64,000 bases of DNA, taken from NCBI GenBank assembly GCA_030848925.1, contig JANFFA010000001.1, positions 496,001 to 560,000 of the forward strand, written 5' to 3'. The stretch is from Rhodalgimonas zhirmunskyi (GTDB lineage: Bacteria; Pseudomonadota; Alphaproteobacteria; Rhodobacterales; Rhodobacteraceae). This document shows, in pieces, positions 44,092-53,666 of this stretch (positions are counted from its first letter, which is position 1; every line of letters starts with the position of its first letter). The notes below the pieces were generated by a model. It did no database searches. It was not told where the DNA came from and worked only from the letters and a program-made list of their open reading frames with translations. The translations under genes and the position numbers were made by a program.

Positions 44092-45140
44092 TCATTCACC
44101 GGTCCTGCAGAAACACTGCAGGACCTATACCCGTCGGCTTCAGCCTTAGGCCCACAGGAGACATTCGTGCGCTCATCCGTCGCCGTAGCGCAGCTTCGGC
44201 AAAACCAACCGTTCGTATATCTTGCAGCATATTGATCAGACCAGTAACGGCTGAGTGGACAATGCTGCCAACCACCAAATCCAAGGCAATGTCCGCTCGT
44301 GGTGTCAGAACTCTCTCCGGCACAGGCTTTTCTAACTCTGTTCAGTCCGGGTACGGAATGACCCGGCAAACAGACACGATGTTTTCCTGCCAGTCAAAAG
44401 CCGACAAAAAGGGACGGTCGTATGCGCCTGGGGCATGGGGTTCAGCATCGCGCAAAAAGGAGCCATCGTACGAACTTTGGCTTTGCGTAACGAACATCGA
44501 CGCCAAGCTCGAAATCCGATTTTCCCACAAAAACGAACCATGTCGCAACGACTGCGCTTTCACACTGCGACCGACATCGACTTTCTGAATTGAGCTTTGG
44601 TGAGAGCCACTTCTTGTTGGCGCATTTGTGTTCGTTTCTTCAGAGAAATTTCAGTTCAAAACGACTGAGGCAGATTTCAGTTAGCCAAGAAACTTTAGAA
44701 CGTCTCTTCAGGCGAGCGTTTCCGCAAGGAGTGCGAAATGCTTTTCAATTGCTGGCATGGAGCGCTGTGTTTTGGGGCTCCTTCGCCCCCAAGGGACAAG
44801 TCCGCCAAAAAGCGGAAAGCCAAGGGCGAAGGAGACTGGGTGGGAAAGCTCAGGTCTGAAAGATTTCCCTCGAAAACGTTAACACTCTGAAATGTCATGC
44901 CGCAAGCGTCATGAGGCGTTGTGATTGATGAAGGGCATGTGGCGTCCGCGTTTTGGCGCAGAGTGCGGCGACGCATAACAAACAGATTTCGATAAATTTT
45001 TAAGAAAAACCCAACCACTTTTTCCATGCCAGTCAAGCACTGGTTTACCCAACCCATGGAACCATCAGACGCCGGGAAGCCTGAACGCATTTCCCGAAAC
45101 GAATGGGCGTTTTTTGCCCTGAAAGCTTCTGGAGGTTCCA
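44092..45140. other. About 1 kb with no supported gene
   Basis: Several frames of 60-160 codons exist, but none has a family signature, a clean ribosome-binding site or plausible composition. A fragment with QDIRTVGFAEAALRRRMSARM (minus strand, 44170-44240) may be a decayed protein. An inverted repeat CTCCTTCGCCC (44768-44778) / GGGCGAAGGAG (44822-44832) could form a long hairpin. The last 100 bases before 45141 probably hold the lipoprotein promoter. Confidence 0.4.
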
Positions 45141-45755
45141 ATGCCACGATTTCATACGCTTGTGCTCTCATTCACTTTTTGTGCCGGTGGGCTGATGGGA
45201 TGTATGTCGACCACTGACACTGCTACTCGGCACGCAGTCGTGTCCACGTCCAGCGCCGCTCCGCTGGCAACCGACGTTAGTTACGCACCACAATCCAACG
45301 GATCGATGCAGGTCTACCTGACGGGCTACAGCTATTGGGACAACACTCCCCGAGGGTCTGCGCAGATCGCCCGGCCCGTCTTGCATCGCCAGGCTGGCGG
45401 CACCGGCACCTATAACGACCCGATCACCGTTGCTGTCGGTCATTCCAAGTCGGGCGGGCGCAGCCGGATGGATTTCCCAGCGGGGATGCGGTTTTACTTC
45501 CCGAACCTGCAGAAATACGGCGTCGTCGAGGATCTATGCGGTGATGGGCCACGCCCACAAAATGGCCCCTGCCATTCCGGGTATCAGGGGCTTGCGTGGT
45601 TGGACATCTATGTTGGCGGGCGGTCCACCGGTGAAGCGGCGTCAAATCGCTGCATGCGTTCCATCACCGGTGTTCAGAACGTGGTAATGAATCCAACACC
45701 GGGCTACCCGGTCCAGCCAGGAGAGATCGCTCTGTCGACCTGTCGCGGCGCCTAG
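45141..45755 (+). CDS. Lipoprotein with a double-psi beta-barrel-like domain
   Basis: 204 residues. A lipoprotein signal peptide ends in the lipobox LMGC, with Cys21 lipidated. The mature part has YLTGYSYWDNTPRGSAQIARPVLHRQAGGTGTYNDPITVAVGH...FPAGMRFYFPNLQKYGVVEDLCGDGP...LDIYVGG. This resembles small double-psi beta-barrel domains (3D/RlpA/expansin-like) that bind or cut cell-wall or polysaccharide glycans; DFPAGMRFYFPNLQKYGVVED is the most telling stretch. Strong ribosome-binding site CTGGAGG. It converges on the polysaccharide operon downstream. Confidence 0.72.
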   Translation: MPRFHTLVLSFTFCAGGLMGCMSTTDTATRHAVVSTSSAAPLATDVSYAPQSNGSMQVYLTGYSYWDNTPRGSAQIARPVLHRQAGGTGTYNDPITVAVGHSKSGGRSRMDFPAGMRFYFPNLQKYGVVEDLCGDGPRPQNGPCHSGYQGLAWLDIYVGGRSTGEAASNRCMRSITGVQNVVMNPTPGYPVQPGEIALSTCRGA

Positions 45756-45798
45756 TGAATACCGAATGAAGGCGGCGCTGAACTCGTCGCCCTTTTCG

Positions 45799-48291
45799 TC
45801 AGTGCGGTTTGGAAAGCCGATACGCGATCGACTGGAGAATGATTGCATTGGTGTTTAGATCGGAATAGCGGCTAGTCGGGCGCTGGGACTTCAAGTTTAT
45901 ACTCGATGCGAAGCCAATACTCTCGCGCGCCATCTTTCTGGCGTGGGACAGAAGCCTGTCGGAATACTGGCCTGGTCGGAGCATAGCCCAAAGGAATGCC
46001 GCCTTCGTTGAAAAGGCCATGTATTCCTCTGCGGCGTCTCTGGTCATGTATTGCGGTTGATGACCGACAGTGTCCAAGCGCCAGCTTCGCGGTCCGGCCC
46101 CCAATTGTAGACCCTGGTAAATGAACCACGGGGCGCGATCGATCGGTGTCTCAGACGCGCAGATCAACCGCCCTGTCTCCTCGTGCTCTTCTTCCTGGGC
46201 GTATTGCAACACATCGGCCAGGTACTCGCTTTCCGGGGACATTCCGAGTTCCAAGGCCTCAAGCAACAGTGGCTCTGCACCAAGTGGTCCGATGCTGGCG
46301 ACAGTTTCAAGCAAAGCCATTTCTCCATCGCCCGGGTTGCGATCCCTAAAAATTTCGTAAGGCGATGCTATATCATACCCCCATCGGCGGAACGCGATTG
46401 CAAGGTAATGCGCACAATGCGTCCGGTAGGTGGAAACCAGTTCCCCGTCTGCGACAGAATGAAGTTTTCGGTCGACAATGACCTTTTCGAACTCCCAGGC
46501 GGCAACGCGTTTTTCCAGTTCCTTTTCCATGCCGATTCGACGACGGAAATAGTCGAATGCCGCCAACAAACGACCGGCGTCGCATCCGTCAAAGTTCCAG
46601 TCCCCCCAATGAAAGCGATCGGTCCTGATCCAACCTTGCGGCAAAAGCCGGCCCTGGGTGCGTCGCCCGGAAATGTTGGGAAGGATCGCTTTCAACCGGC
46701 TTTTGGCCTGTTCTCTGTCGATCAACCCGATCTCGGCCGCGGCGGCTATGGCGTTGATATTACTGCCGACATCCCACATGGTGACCGCTTCATGTATTTC
46801 GCCACCCGGGCGGCCATCAACTGTTGCCGGACAAAGACCGGTCACGCCATTCGTGTGGCTTTGGAAATACCTCCATGCAAGCTTTGCATCATCCAACAAA
46901 CGCGCGCGTTCTGCCTCGTCAATGTGTTGCGCGCGGCTTCGGGCGTGGTTAGCAGATAGGGCCCTGGTCAATCGGTGGCGCGTTTCAACGGGACCGTGGG
47001 TATGCAGCCTGCGGGCAAAGTCGCCAATGCCGACAATCCGGGTGATTGCGTCTTCCCGCATTGACAACAGGCTGCTCAGAACGTGTCTTCGGCTGGCGGG
47101 AGTCGAGATTTCAGCTACGGACAATACGATGACGCTATCACTTGACCCGGTTCGAAGCATCGCACCCTCTGTCCTGTGCGTCAGCAACTCATTTTTCGAC
47201 ACCTGCAATCGAAGTTGGGCGCAACCATCAATTCCAGACGTGTCTGCCTTGTCCGAAACAAAACGCAAACCGTATCCCGGCTCCAAGGAGCTACTTGCGG
47301 CGATTTGAACCGATCGGTCATTTTGACAGAGGACGCGCGTTGCGACGAGCTCGCCTCCGCTCTTTGTTGGGGTCACCCAAAAATCTTCGCCCGGGTTCTT
47401 TGTTGCGGACGGTATTCCCGCATCGCTCAGCCGTGTACGAAACGCTTTGACAATCGCCAAGTCCGACTCCGACGCGTTCTCGGGGGTTTCGATCAGCAAT
47501 GTGACCAAACGTTCTTGTTTGAAGTTGTCACGCAGTTGCATGTCTGGAACGGTCATCAGTGCGATTTGGCCAGACATTTCCATGCGTGTGAGAGTTTGTG
47601 CGACCTCCTGCGTCCAGACTGCAAGGCGACCTTCTGGCATCGCCACCAAGTGTCCGGCAGACACATAGCATATCATTCTGTCTTCTGGACCCGCTGCATC
47701 GGATCGCAGGATAAAACCGTCCTCAGTCGTAATCCGGTTTCCGCCGAAATACCTGACAACGTTTTCCGACCAGGCTTGAGAAGTGACATGTCGATCCGCC
47801 CCTGGGCGCATCAGCACATTTTTGACGCCAGCGGCGCGAACGCCTATAGGCTCCACAGGTGCATCGACTTCCTCGCAAACAATCGTTTGCACATCCAGCG
47901 GCGTACCCACCCCTTCCGTGATTTTTCTGAACCTTAGCTTGGCCTCATAAACGGCACGCGACTGGAAGTATGGTGAAATGCTGGCCAGGTCGGGCACATG
48001 CAATGCGAACTCAATGCCGCCGCCAATACTCACAAGGTCGGCGATTACGGCCCCCAACGCAGGATCAAAGCTCTGATCTTGCGGCAATTCGACAGCGCAT
48101 GTTACCAACACGCCCTTTTCCAAAAGCCCCGAGACGACCTGAACAAGCAAAGCTTGCTCAGTATCTGCCGTGATGTCCGTAATCACGACTGCAACCGAGA
48201 CAATGCCGCCAGCTGCGCGTCCGCGCGAGTTCCCAAAAGCGGTCAGCAGAGCCGCAGCGGTTGTGGAAGTTAAAAAACTTCTGCGTTTCAT
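45799..48291 (-). CDS. Exported polysaccharide-associated protein with a C-terminal DUF3131 domain
   Basis: 830 residues. The N-terminus MKRRSFLTSTTAAALLTAFG looks like a Tat signal. Residues about 30-300 resemble a polysaccharide deacetylase-type barrel without a readable metal triad, probably inactive. From about 470 on is DUF3131, a glucoamylase-like alpha-toroid: AWRYFQSHTNGVTGLCPATVDGRPGG...TMWDVGSNINAIAAAAEIGLIDREQAKSRLKAIL. It starts in an ATGA overlap with the GH18/NodB/GT2 gene, so the two act together, probably in making or trimming an extracellular glycan. Confidence 0.8.
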   Translation of the reverse strand: MKRRSFLTSTTAAALLTAFGNSRGRAAGGIVSVAVVITDITADTEQALLVQVVSGLLEKGVLVTCAVELPQDQSFDPALGAVIADLVSIGGGIEFALHVPDLASISPYFQSRAVYEAKLRFRKITEGVGTPLDVQTIVCEEVDAPVEPIGVRAAGVKNVLMRPGADRHVTSQAWSENVVRYFGGNRITTEDGFILRSDAAGPEDRMICYVSAGHLVAMPEGRLAVWTQEVAQTLTRMEMSGQIALMTVPDMQLRDNFKQERLVTLLIETPENASESDLAIVKAFRTRLSDAGIPSATKNPGEDFWVTPTKSGGELVATRVLCQNDRSVQIAASSSLEPGYGLRFVSDKADTSGIDGCAQLRLQVSKNELLTHRTEGAMLRTGSSDSVIVLSVAEISTPASRRHVLSSLLSMREDAITRIVGIGDFARRLHTHGPVETRHRLTRALSANHARSRAQHIDEAERARLLDDAKLAWRYFQSHTNGVTGLCPATVDGRPGGEIHEAVTMWDVGSNINAIAAAAEIGLIDREQAKSRLKAILPNISGRRTQGRLLPQGWIRTDRFHWGDWNFDGCDAGRLLAAFDYFRRRIGMEKELEKRVAAWEFEKVIVDRKLHSVADGELVSTYRTHCAHYLAIAFRRWGYDIASPYEIFRDRNPGDGEMALLETVASIGPLGAEPLLLEALELGMSPESEYLADVLQYAQEEEHEETGRLICASETPIDRAPWFIYQGLQLGAGPRSWRLDTVGHQPQYMTRDAAEEYMAFSTKAAFLWAMLRPGQYSDRLLSHARKMARESIGFASSINLKSQRPTSRYSDLNTNAIILQSIAYRLSKPH

Positions 48292-51200
48292 GTAGTTGCA
48301 CGCTCATTATGGACGTAACCCGTGCGTTTCTTCCGCCCCCATCCGGCCAGCGTGCCGCTCAATGCGCGCAACAGCGATCGGTAGACCGAGCAATACAGTA
48401 TCTGTCGATAGAAGAAACGTTGGAATGGGAATAGCCAGAGAAGTGTCAGGCTTTCCTGCTTGTCCGTTTTCAACGCGTATGCGGCCACGACCAGATCTAG
48501 CAATGGCAACATCATGTAAGCCCAGATCAGATGTGCTGGCGTGTCCGACACGGCGACACCAACCTCGCCAGTCCAGTCGCCTGCAAAAAACTTGTAGAGC
48601 AGTATCGCCACGAAAAGGTCGGCAATCGGAGCAAGAAGCGGGAACAGGTATCCAAAGATCAGCATATCGGGAATGGAAACTAGCCCAACAGTGCGTTTCT
48701 CCCGGAATGCCGCTTTGTGCTTCCACGCAGCCTGGAACATGCCGAGCGTCCAGCGAAGCCGCTGGGCCAAAAGCAGTCGTATTGTGTCCGGGGCCTCGGT
48801 GTAGGCGAGAGCCTTTTCTTCATAGGTGATACGATAGCCGGCACGGTTGACCGCAATGGTCAGGTCTGCGTCTTCCGTCATCGTGTCATTGCAGTAACGT
48901 CCCGCGTCGCGCACCGCGCTGGTGCGCCAAGCGCCGATGGCGCCCGGAACGACAAGCATGCCGTTGATCAGGTCATAGGCACGACGGTCAAAGTTTTGCG
49001 CCGTGACATATTCCAACGCCTGCAACCGGGTCAGAAGATTTCGGCGGTTCCCTACCGTGATCTTGCCGGCAACGGCACCGACCTTCGGGTTGCTGAACTG
49101 GCGCACCAGATGACCGATTGCATCTGGGTGCACTTCGGTGTCCGCATCGATGCAGATCATGACCTCCGACGTCGTGTTAGCTACGGCCGCGTTCAGGGCA
49201 CTCCATTTGCCTTGGTTCAGTTGTGCGTAGATATGGACATTCGGCTTGGTCCGGAACCGTAGCATTTCATTGAAGGTTTCGTCCTGTGACCCGTCATCCA
49301 CCACGATGACGTCGAAGTTCCGGTAATTGCTGGCCAAAACGCTGCGGATACAATTCGCGATGACGGCCTCTTCGTTATAGGCCGGAATGACCACCGTGAC
49401 CTTTGGTTCATAACCATTGTCAATTGGGCGGACCCGTTGGCGCACCAGCGCCAGACCCAAGATGATGAGCGTCCGGATCACACCAATGGCGAGAACCAGC
49501 CAGAAAATCGTTTCAAGACTGATCCACGTGGCCGAAAGGAAGCCGAAAGAGATCCTGTCGAACAACAACCAATTGCTATCAACCACAGGCATCAGGGCTG
49601 CCGGTGTCGTTCCCAACAAATCAGCAAGCGACGTGAACTCATAGCCCTGCGCCTTCAGTTCACGAATGATAACAGGCAAAGCTTCGACACTGGCACTGCG
49701 ATCTTTACCGCCGTCATGCAACAGGATCACATTACCTGCGCCCTTGTTGACTTCTTCGATGACATAATCAGCAATCTCCTCGGCCGAGATGCCCTCCCAG
49801 TCCTTGGGCACGATCTCCATGCCCGCGATGATCGAACCTGCTGCTTGCACCGTCTCCAGCGATCTCACGCGGCTTTCCTCGATCGGGCCACCGGCCCGCA
49901 TGAACGGTTCGCGATACAGCAAGGTTGAACGCCCGGCATAGCCCGCGATCGCCTTGTCCAGCATGCCGTGTTCCAGTTCCGTGCGTGACCTGGAAATCAG
50001 ATCCATCCGTGGGTGTGAAAACGTGTGAGCACCGACCTCGTGGCCTTCGGCAATCAGCCGCTTCAGCAACTCGGGCTCTTCCATCACCCGTGTACCGACG
50101 ACAAAGAAGGCGCCGGGCGTCCCAGTTTCCTTCAAAGTATCGAGTATCGCGCTGGTGTATTCCTCATGCGGTCCGTCATCGAAAGTCAGAACCAGCTTGT
50201 TTGGCGCCGGACGTCCGTAACGTTCGAGAGTATAAGGCAGAGGCAGCCTGGAGTAGGTAACGTCTGTGATAAGGCCGGTTGCCGGATCGAATTCCACCTG
50301 ACGCTGCCCGTATCTGGGCCGCGATACAACACGCAGGAATGGGCCTTGGCCGCGATAGGAGACAAAGTCCGGGAACCGCATCTCCGAGAGTCGCGAGGCC
50401 AAGTTTTCGGGATCACGCGTCTTGTCGTTCAGCACGTCCCAAATCCCCGGGTCTTCGGTGCCTAGGGACCAAACTCCGATGTTGCGCGCGCCAAGTGCAA
50501 AGAGCTTCTGTCGCTGGTTGTGGAATGCTGCGGCGTCCAGAAGCCAGAGCTTGTGATTGCGGCGCGACTTATCGTGGTAGGTCGCGAAGGTGTTGCCGGT
50601 TTGCGGACTAAAATGCAGCTCACTGCCAGCTTTGGAGACCTGGGATACGGCCTGAGCGTAGGGAAGCACTCTTGGCAAGGGCTCCTGGGTCGTCCATTCG
50701 ACGGCAAAGCTACCCAGCGCTAGGGTCAAACGGTCCGAGCCAATTGCTGCCAATGCGCGGGTTACGACATCTTCGAACCACGCATCCGCTGCCAACGGTC
50801 CCGGCGGGCTCCCCACCCATGGCTGCCGAAAAACCTTAAGAACTACAGTGTCGAAATGGCGCATCAAGTCCTGGTCCGCCCAGACCTTCTGCTCCACCGA
50901 AAGGATCGCGCAGGATGCCCAGCCGTGGTCTTTCAGACCTGTCGACATCAGCTCGAAGAAAGGGTCAAGCAAAACGAGCTGCTCCTCTCCAAGTTGACGG
51001 AAATCCAAACAAAGGCCAGATGCGTCCAAGGCCTCGGTTGCCGCCAACAGATCACTGGCAATGGCTTGGCTGATTTTCGGGAGCAAAAGGTCGTCCAGAA
51101 AGGTTTCAGTGTCGAAACCCGTCTCGAGAAGAACGGTCGGCATCAATTGGGGCGGTGTGGCTGTAGAGTTTCGATAAGCTTCGACCTCTTCACGGACACT

Positions 51201-51794
51201 TTCTTTTGCGACGTCGACGAACAACCCGTGCGTGGTCCGCCTTATCGAAAACCAATCCGGTACGATCACGTCAAGCGCACCACAGCTGCGCTGCAGCGAA
51301 AGTGGCGCCCATTCAAGGCTGGACGGAACATGCCCGAATATTTGGCCGCCGGACATATCGGCCCGGGCTGAAAATACCGGCGCCGAGACAGGTTCGCAGT
51401 GATCATCGCCCAACCCAGCTCTAATTGGCGCTAGCGAGACCTTAGTTGGCGGAAACGAGACCTTGGTTGGTGCAATGCTGTCCGCAGGATCGACGAGCGT
51501 GTCCAGAGCGACAACCTGCATCTGTCTGTCGTTCCACCAAGCGTCAAGTTCCTGAGCAACGCTTCGCACTGAAATCGTACCGCCCAGGAAAAGGATACTC
51601 CAAGTCAGCATTATGCAGACAATCGCCAGCGTTAAACGGCGTATTTGGCCCCTGCGAACTCTTGTCCGATCATAGAAGACCCTCTCTCCCTGGCTCTCAG
51701 GGACATCAAACAGAAATCTGTATCCGCCCTGCGACATCAATGAACCCCATGAGATTTGTGCCAGGGTGCGTCGCTGCACCAGATCAAACGGCAA
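48288..51794 (-). CDS. Three-domain membrane glycosyltransferase: GH18-like, NodB deacetylase and GT2 synthase
   Basis: 1,168 residues. An N-terminal helix (LTLAIVCIMLTWSILFLGG, about 55-75) is followed by a GH18-like barrel (about 130-500; GLCLDFRQLGEEQLVLLDPF), a NodB/CE4 deacetylase (about 530-720; LTFDDGPHEEYT, HTFSHPRMD, LLHDGG), and a cellulose synthase-like GT2 domain (about 790-1030; VTVVIPAYNEE, VVDDGSQDETF, DADTEV, EDADLT, QRLRW at about 1009). More helices follow. It probably polymerises an amino sugar such as GlcNAc and deacetylates and trims the polymer. Confidence 0.87.
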   Translation of the reverse strand: MPFDLVQRRTLAQISWGSLMSQGGYRFLFDVPESQGERVFYDRTRVRRGQIRRLTLAIVCIMLTWSILFLGGTISVRSVAQELDAWWNDRQMQVVALDTLVDPADSIAPTKVSFPPTKVSLAPIRAGLGDDHCEPVSAPVFSARADMSGGQIFGHVPSSLEWAPLSLQRSCGALDVIVPDWFSIRRTTHGLFVDVAKESVREEVEAYRNSTATPPQLMPTVLLETGFDTETFLDDLLLPKISQAIASDLLAATEALDASGLCLDFRQLGEEQLVLLDPFFELMSTGLKDHGWASCAILSVEQKVWADQDLMRHFDTVVLKVFRQPWVGSPPGPLAADAWFEDVVTRALAAIGSDRLTLALGSFAVEWTTQEPLPRVLPYAQAVSQVSKAGSELHFSPQTGNTFATYHDKSRRNHKLWLLDAAAFHNQRQKLFALGARNIGVWSLGTEDPGIWDVLNDKTRDPENLASRLSEMRFPDFVSYRGQGPFLRVVSRPRYGQRQVEFDPATGLITDVTYSRLPLPYTLERYGRPAPNKLVLTFDDGPHEEYTSAILDTLKETGTPGAFFVVGTRVMEEPELLKRLIAEGHEVGAHTFSHPRMDLISRSRTELEHGMLDKAIAGYAGRSTLLYREPFMRAGGPIEESRVRSLETVQAAGSIIAGMEIVPKDWEGISAEEIADYVIEEVNKGAGNVILLHDGGKDRSASVEALPVIIRELKAQGYEFTSLADLLGTTPAALMPVVDSNWLLFDRISFGFLSATWISLETIFWLVLAIGVIRTLIILGLALVRQRVRPIDNGYEPKVTVVIPAYNEEAVIANCIRSVLASNYRNFDVIVVDDGSQDETFNEMLRFRTKPNVHIYAQLNQGKWSALNAAVANTTSEVMICIDADTEVHPDAIGHLVRQFSNPKVGAVAGKITVGNRRNLLTRLQALEYVTAQNFDRRAYDLINGMLVVPGAIGAWRTSAVRDAGRYCNDTMTEDADLTIAVNRAGYRITYEEKALAYTEAPDTIRLLLAQRLRWTLGMFQAAWKHKAAFREKRTVGLVSIPDMLIFGYLFPLLAPIADLFVAILLYKFFAGDWTGEVGVAVSDTPAHLIWAYMMLPLLDLVVAAYALKTDKQESLTLLWLFPFQRFFYRQILYCSVYRSLLRALSGTLAGWGRKKRTGYVHNERATT

Positions 51795-52295
51795 AAGTCG
51801 ATTACTTCAATACACGCGCACCACGGAACGTCGCCCGATGGCCCAACCTTGGAAAACAGGTCAAGGTAACGAAAATGTGCCAATTTCATTCACCCAAGGC
51901 CGACACTCGCCCCCACGGAAAACATTAACGGATGTGGCCTTAATGTGGCAAATAATTGCCACGAAAGGGTCTCTGTTGTCCCGAGATGAGGAATAATACA
52001 GGCAACTTGCATGGATTGTTGAGAAACGCTCAGTCCGATAGCCGAATAAAGCTAGCGTGCCCCCGAACGAACAACGGTGCACTCTTCTCTGGCGTGTGTT
52101 CTTTAAAAATCTTCAGTCAGGAGGAGTAGAATCGTTTCGGCGCCCTAATAAATGCAATCTCAGCGCAATCCGCCGTAGCAGAGATCTCCTTTTAGGCGTG
52201 CTCGGAAACACATTGTTCAAACCTGAAAACTTGACGCAGCGCGGGTTTTCGCAACACCGTTGCTAGTGACTGGGCTTCAAGGAAAGGGTGCTGCG
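51795..52295. promoter_or_regulatory. Divergent promoter region with a perfect dyad at 51945-51962
   Basis: 501 bases between the divergent polysaccharide operon and the DUF995 gene. GTGGCAAATAATTGCCAC at 51945-51962 is a perfect 7+4+7 dyad, 151 bases before the operon start, which looks like an operator. CATTAACGGATGTGGCCTTAATG lies just left of it as a second, looser dyad. No small gene was recognised. The regulator is unknown. Confidence 0.55.
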
Positions 52296-52781
52296 ATGAG
52301 AATTTTCGCCAGTGGGTTTTTGTCTGCCATTTTGCTTTTCCATACGTCTGAGATAGTAATTGCAGACCCGATGCCGCGTGGCGCGCAACCCGCGTCGCCG
52401 ACCAAAGTCTTTCAAGCCTACATAGGAAAGACCGATCTGTGGGATGCCGATTGCGGTGGTGGGATTTACTTTGGCCCGAATGGACAAGCGCGCGCATGGT
52501 GCTCGCAAAACAGTGACAATCTGGGAGCCGGGGCCTGGTCTGTCCAGAGTGATGGCCAGTTGTGCCACGAACTGACATGGTATTGGCCAAACGGGCAAAG
52601 ATCCGGGATGAGTGCCGGTGACCGCGCATGTATCTCTCATGTCGTGGACCGTCGCGGTAAACTGTGGCGGTCTTGGCCGGAATCCACAGAGTGGTGGCCA
52701 ATTGACGAAAACTCGGGCTTGGTGCGCGGGTACAAATTCCAGAACGACATCAGAAAAACACGTTCGAAATTGCGCCTCTGA
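52296..52781 (+). CDS. Exported DUF995 family protein
   Basis: 161 residues from the ATG at 52296 (MRIFASGFLSAILLFHTSEIVIA), the better start because it opens a signal peptide; the frame is open 12 codons upstream. The mature part fits DUF995: VFQAYIGKTDLWDADCGGGIYFGPNGQARAWC, GAGAWSVQSDGQLCHELTWYWPNG and CISHVVDRRGKLWR. Four cysteines suggest disulfides outside the cytoplasm. DUF995 proteins occur near polysaccharide genes in alphaproteobacteria; function unknown. Confidence 0.78.
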   Translation: MRIFASGFLSAILLFHTSEIVIADPMPRGAQPASPTKVFQAYIGKTDLWDADCGGGIYFGPNGQARAWCSQNSDNLGAGAWSVQSDGQLCHELTWYWPNGQRSGMSAGDRACISHVVDRRGKLWRSWPESTEWWPIDENSGLVRGYKFQNDIRKTRSKLRL

Positions 52782-52997
52782 GTTGGGTTTCCTAAGCGGT
52801 CAATGGCTGCTTTTCTTAGATCCGCACGTCTCCCGAGCAGGTACAGAGAAAAGCAGCTAACCGCCCGCTGCTGCAATGCCGGGCCCGAAGCTGCTTTTGG
52901 TGCAGTTGCGCATTGCTGCAATGTAGCATCGCCAAACCAGCCGCCTCACACATCGCGCCGAAATGTTTATCTCGGAGAGCTTCAATCCAGACATCCA

Positions 52998-53627
52998 TTA
53001 CCGGCCCCCCTTGCGGCGAATGCTCGCAAGGGGGCGCGTTTGGACCTGCAAAAGCCAGTTTGCTTCCGCTTTGGGGATACTTTCCGAGAAGGACATTTCG
53101 TGGATGATGTTGCCGGTTGCGACCTCTGTGCCACCTGCGAGTGGCACCGTCACCCTGATGTCGCCGCCAAGACGGATATAGCCTGGCCGTGCGGTTTCGT
53201 CATCTGGTTGCTGGTCGGAATTGAGCGCGTCGCTCAAGAGGTGATTGCCCGAAATCCCGATACGGATCATGTCGCCGTTGTAGGGTGCTTCGATCAGGAA
53301 GCCGTCAGGCCATCCGTTGCCGGACTGCGGGCCGACATGGATATCACCAACGAAACTGTCCTCGAATTCACCCGTGCTGAGCCGGATTTCACTGTCTTTT
53401 GCCAACATGAACTTGCAGAAGACCTTGTTGCCGTAATCTGCGTTGTGTTAAGCGTCGCGGTCTGTCACGACTTCTTGGGCGGCCTGATCATAGAGGCCCG
53501 GTGCCTCGTAGTTGCCAATGACGAGTTTGGCCGTCCGGGCGCTGGCCGCTGACCGCAAGCCGGGCACAAGTAGGAACCCCGCTCCGAACGCGGTTGACGT
53601 CAGAAGGGATCTTCGGGAGATTTCCAT
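52998..53627 (-). pseudogene. Exported protein of unknown function, broken by an in-frame TAA
   Basis: From the ATG at 53627, with AAAGGAAAGACC before it, the frame reads MEISRRSLLTSTAFGAGFLLVPG, a Tat-like signal peptide, then TAKLVIGNYEAPGLYDQAAQEVVTDRDA, and stops at TAA 53450-53448. The same frame continues at once with HNADYGNKVFCKFMLAKDSEIRLSTGEFEDSFVGDIHVGP and runs to 52998. The two parts clearly belong together. About 209 residues if read as one. Family not recognised. It lies 39 bases upstream of nothing else in the same direction; the NDH-2-like gene ends just before it. Confidence 0.68.
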
Positions 53628-53666
53628 GGTCTTTCCTTTTGGACGTTTGGTTCAGTCGTGTTCCGA

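Noticed and set aside
44695-45171. 158-codon minus-strand frame
   Set aside because: No family features, overlaps the lipoprotein promoter and start, poor composition.
52803-53552. 249-codon plus-strand frame
   Set aside because: Antisense to the Tat-signal gene, whose strand has a ribosome-binding site and signal peptide; no domain on the plus strand.
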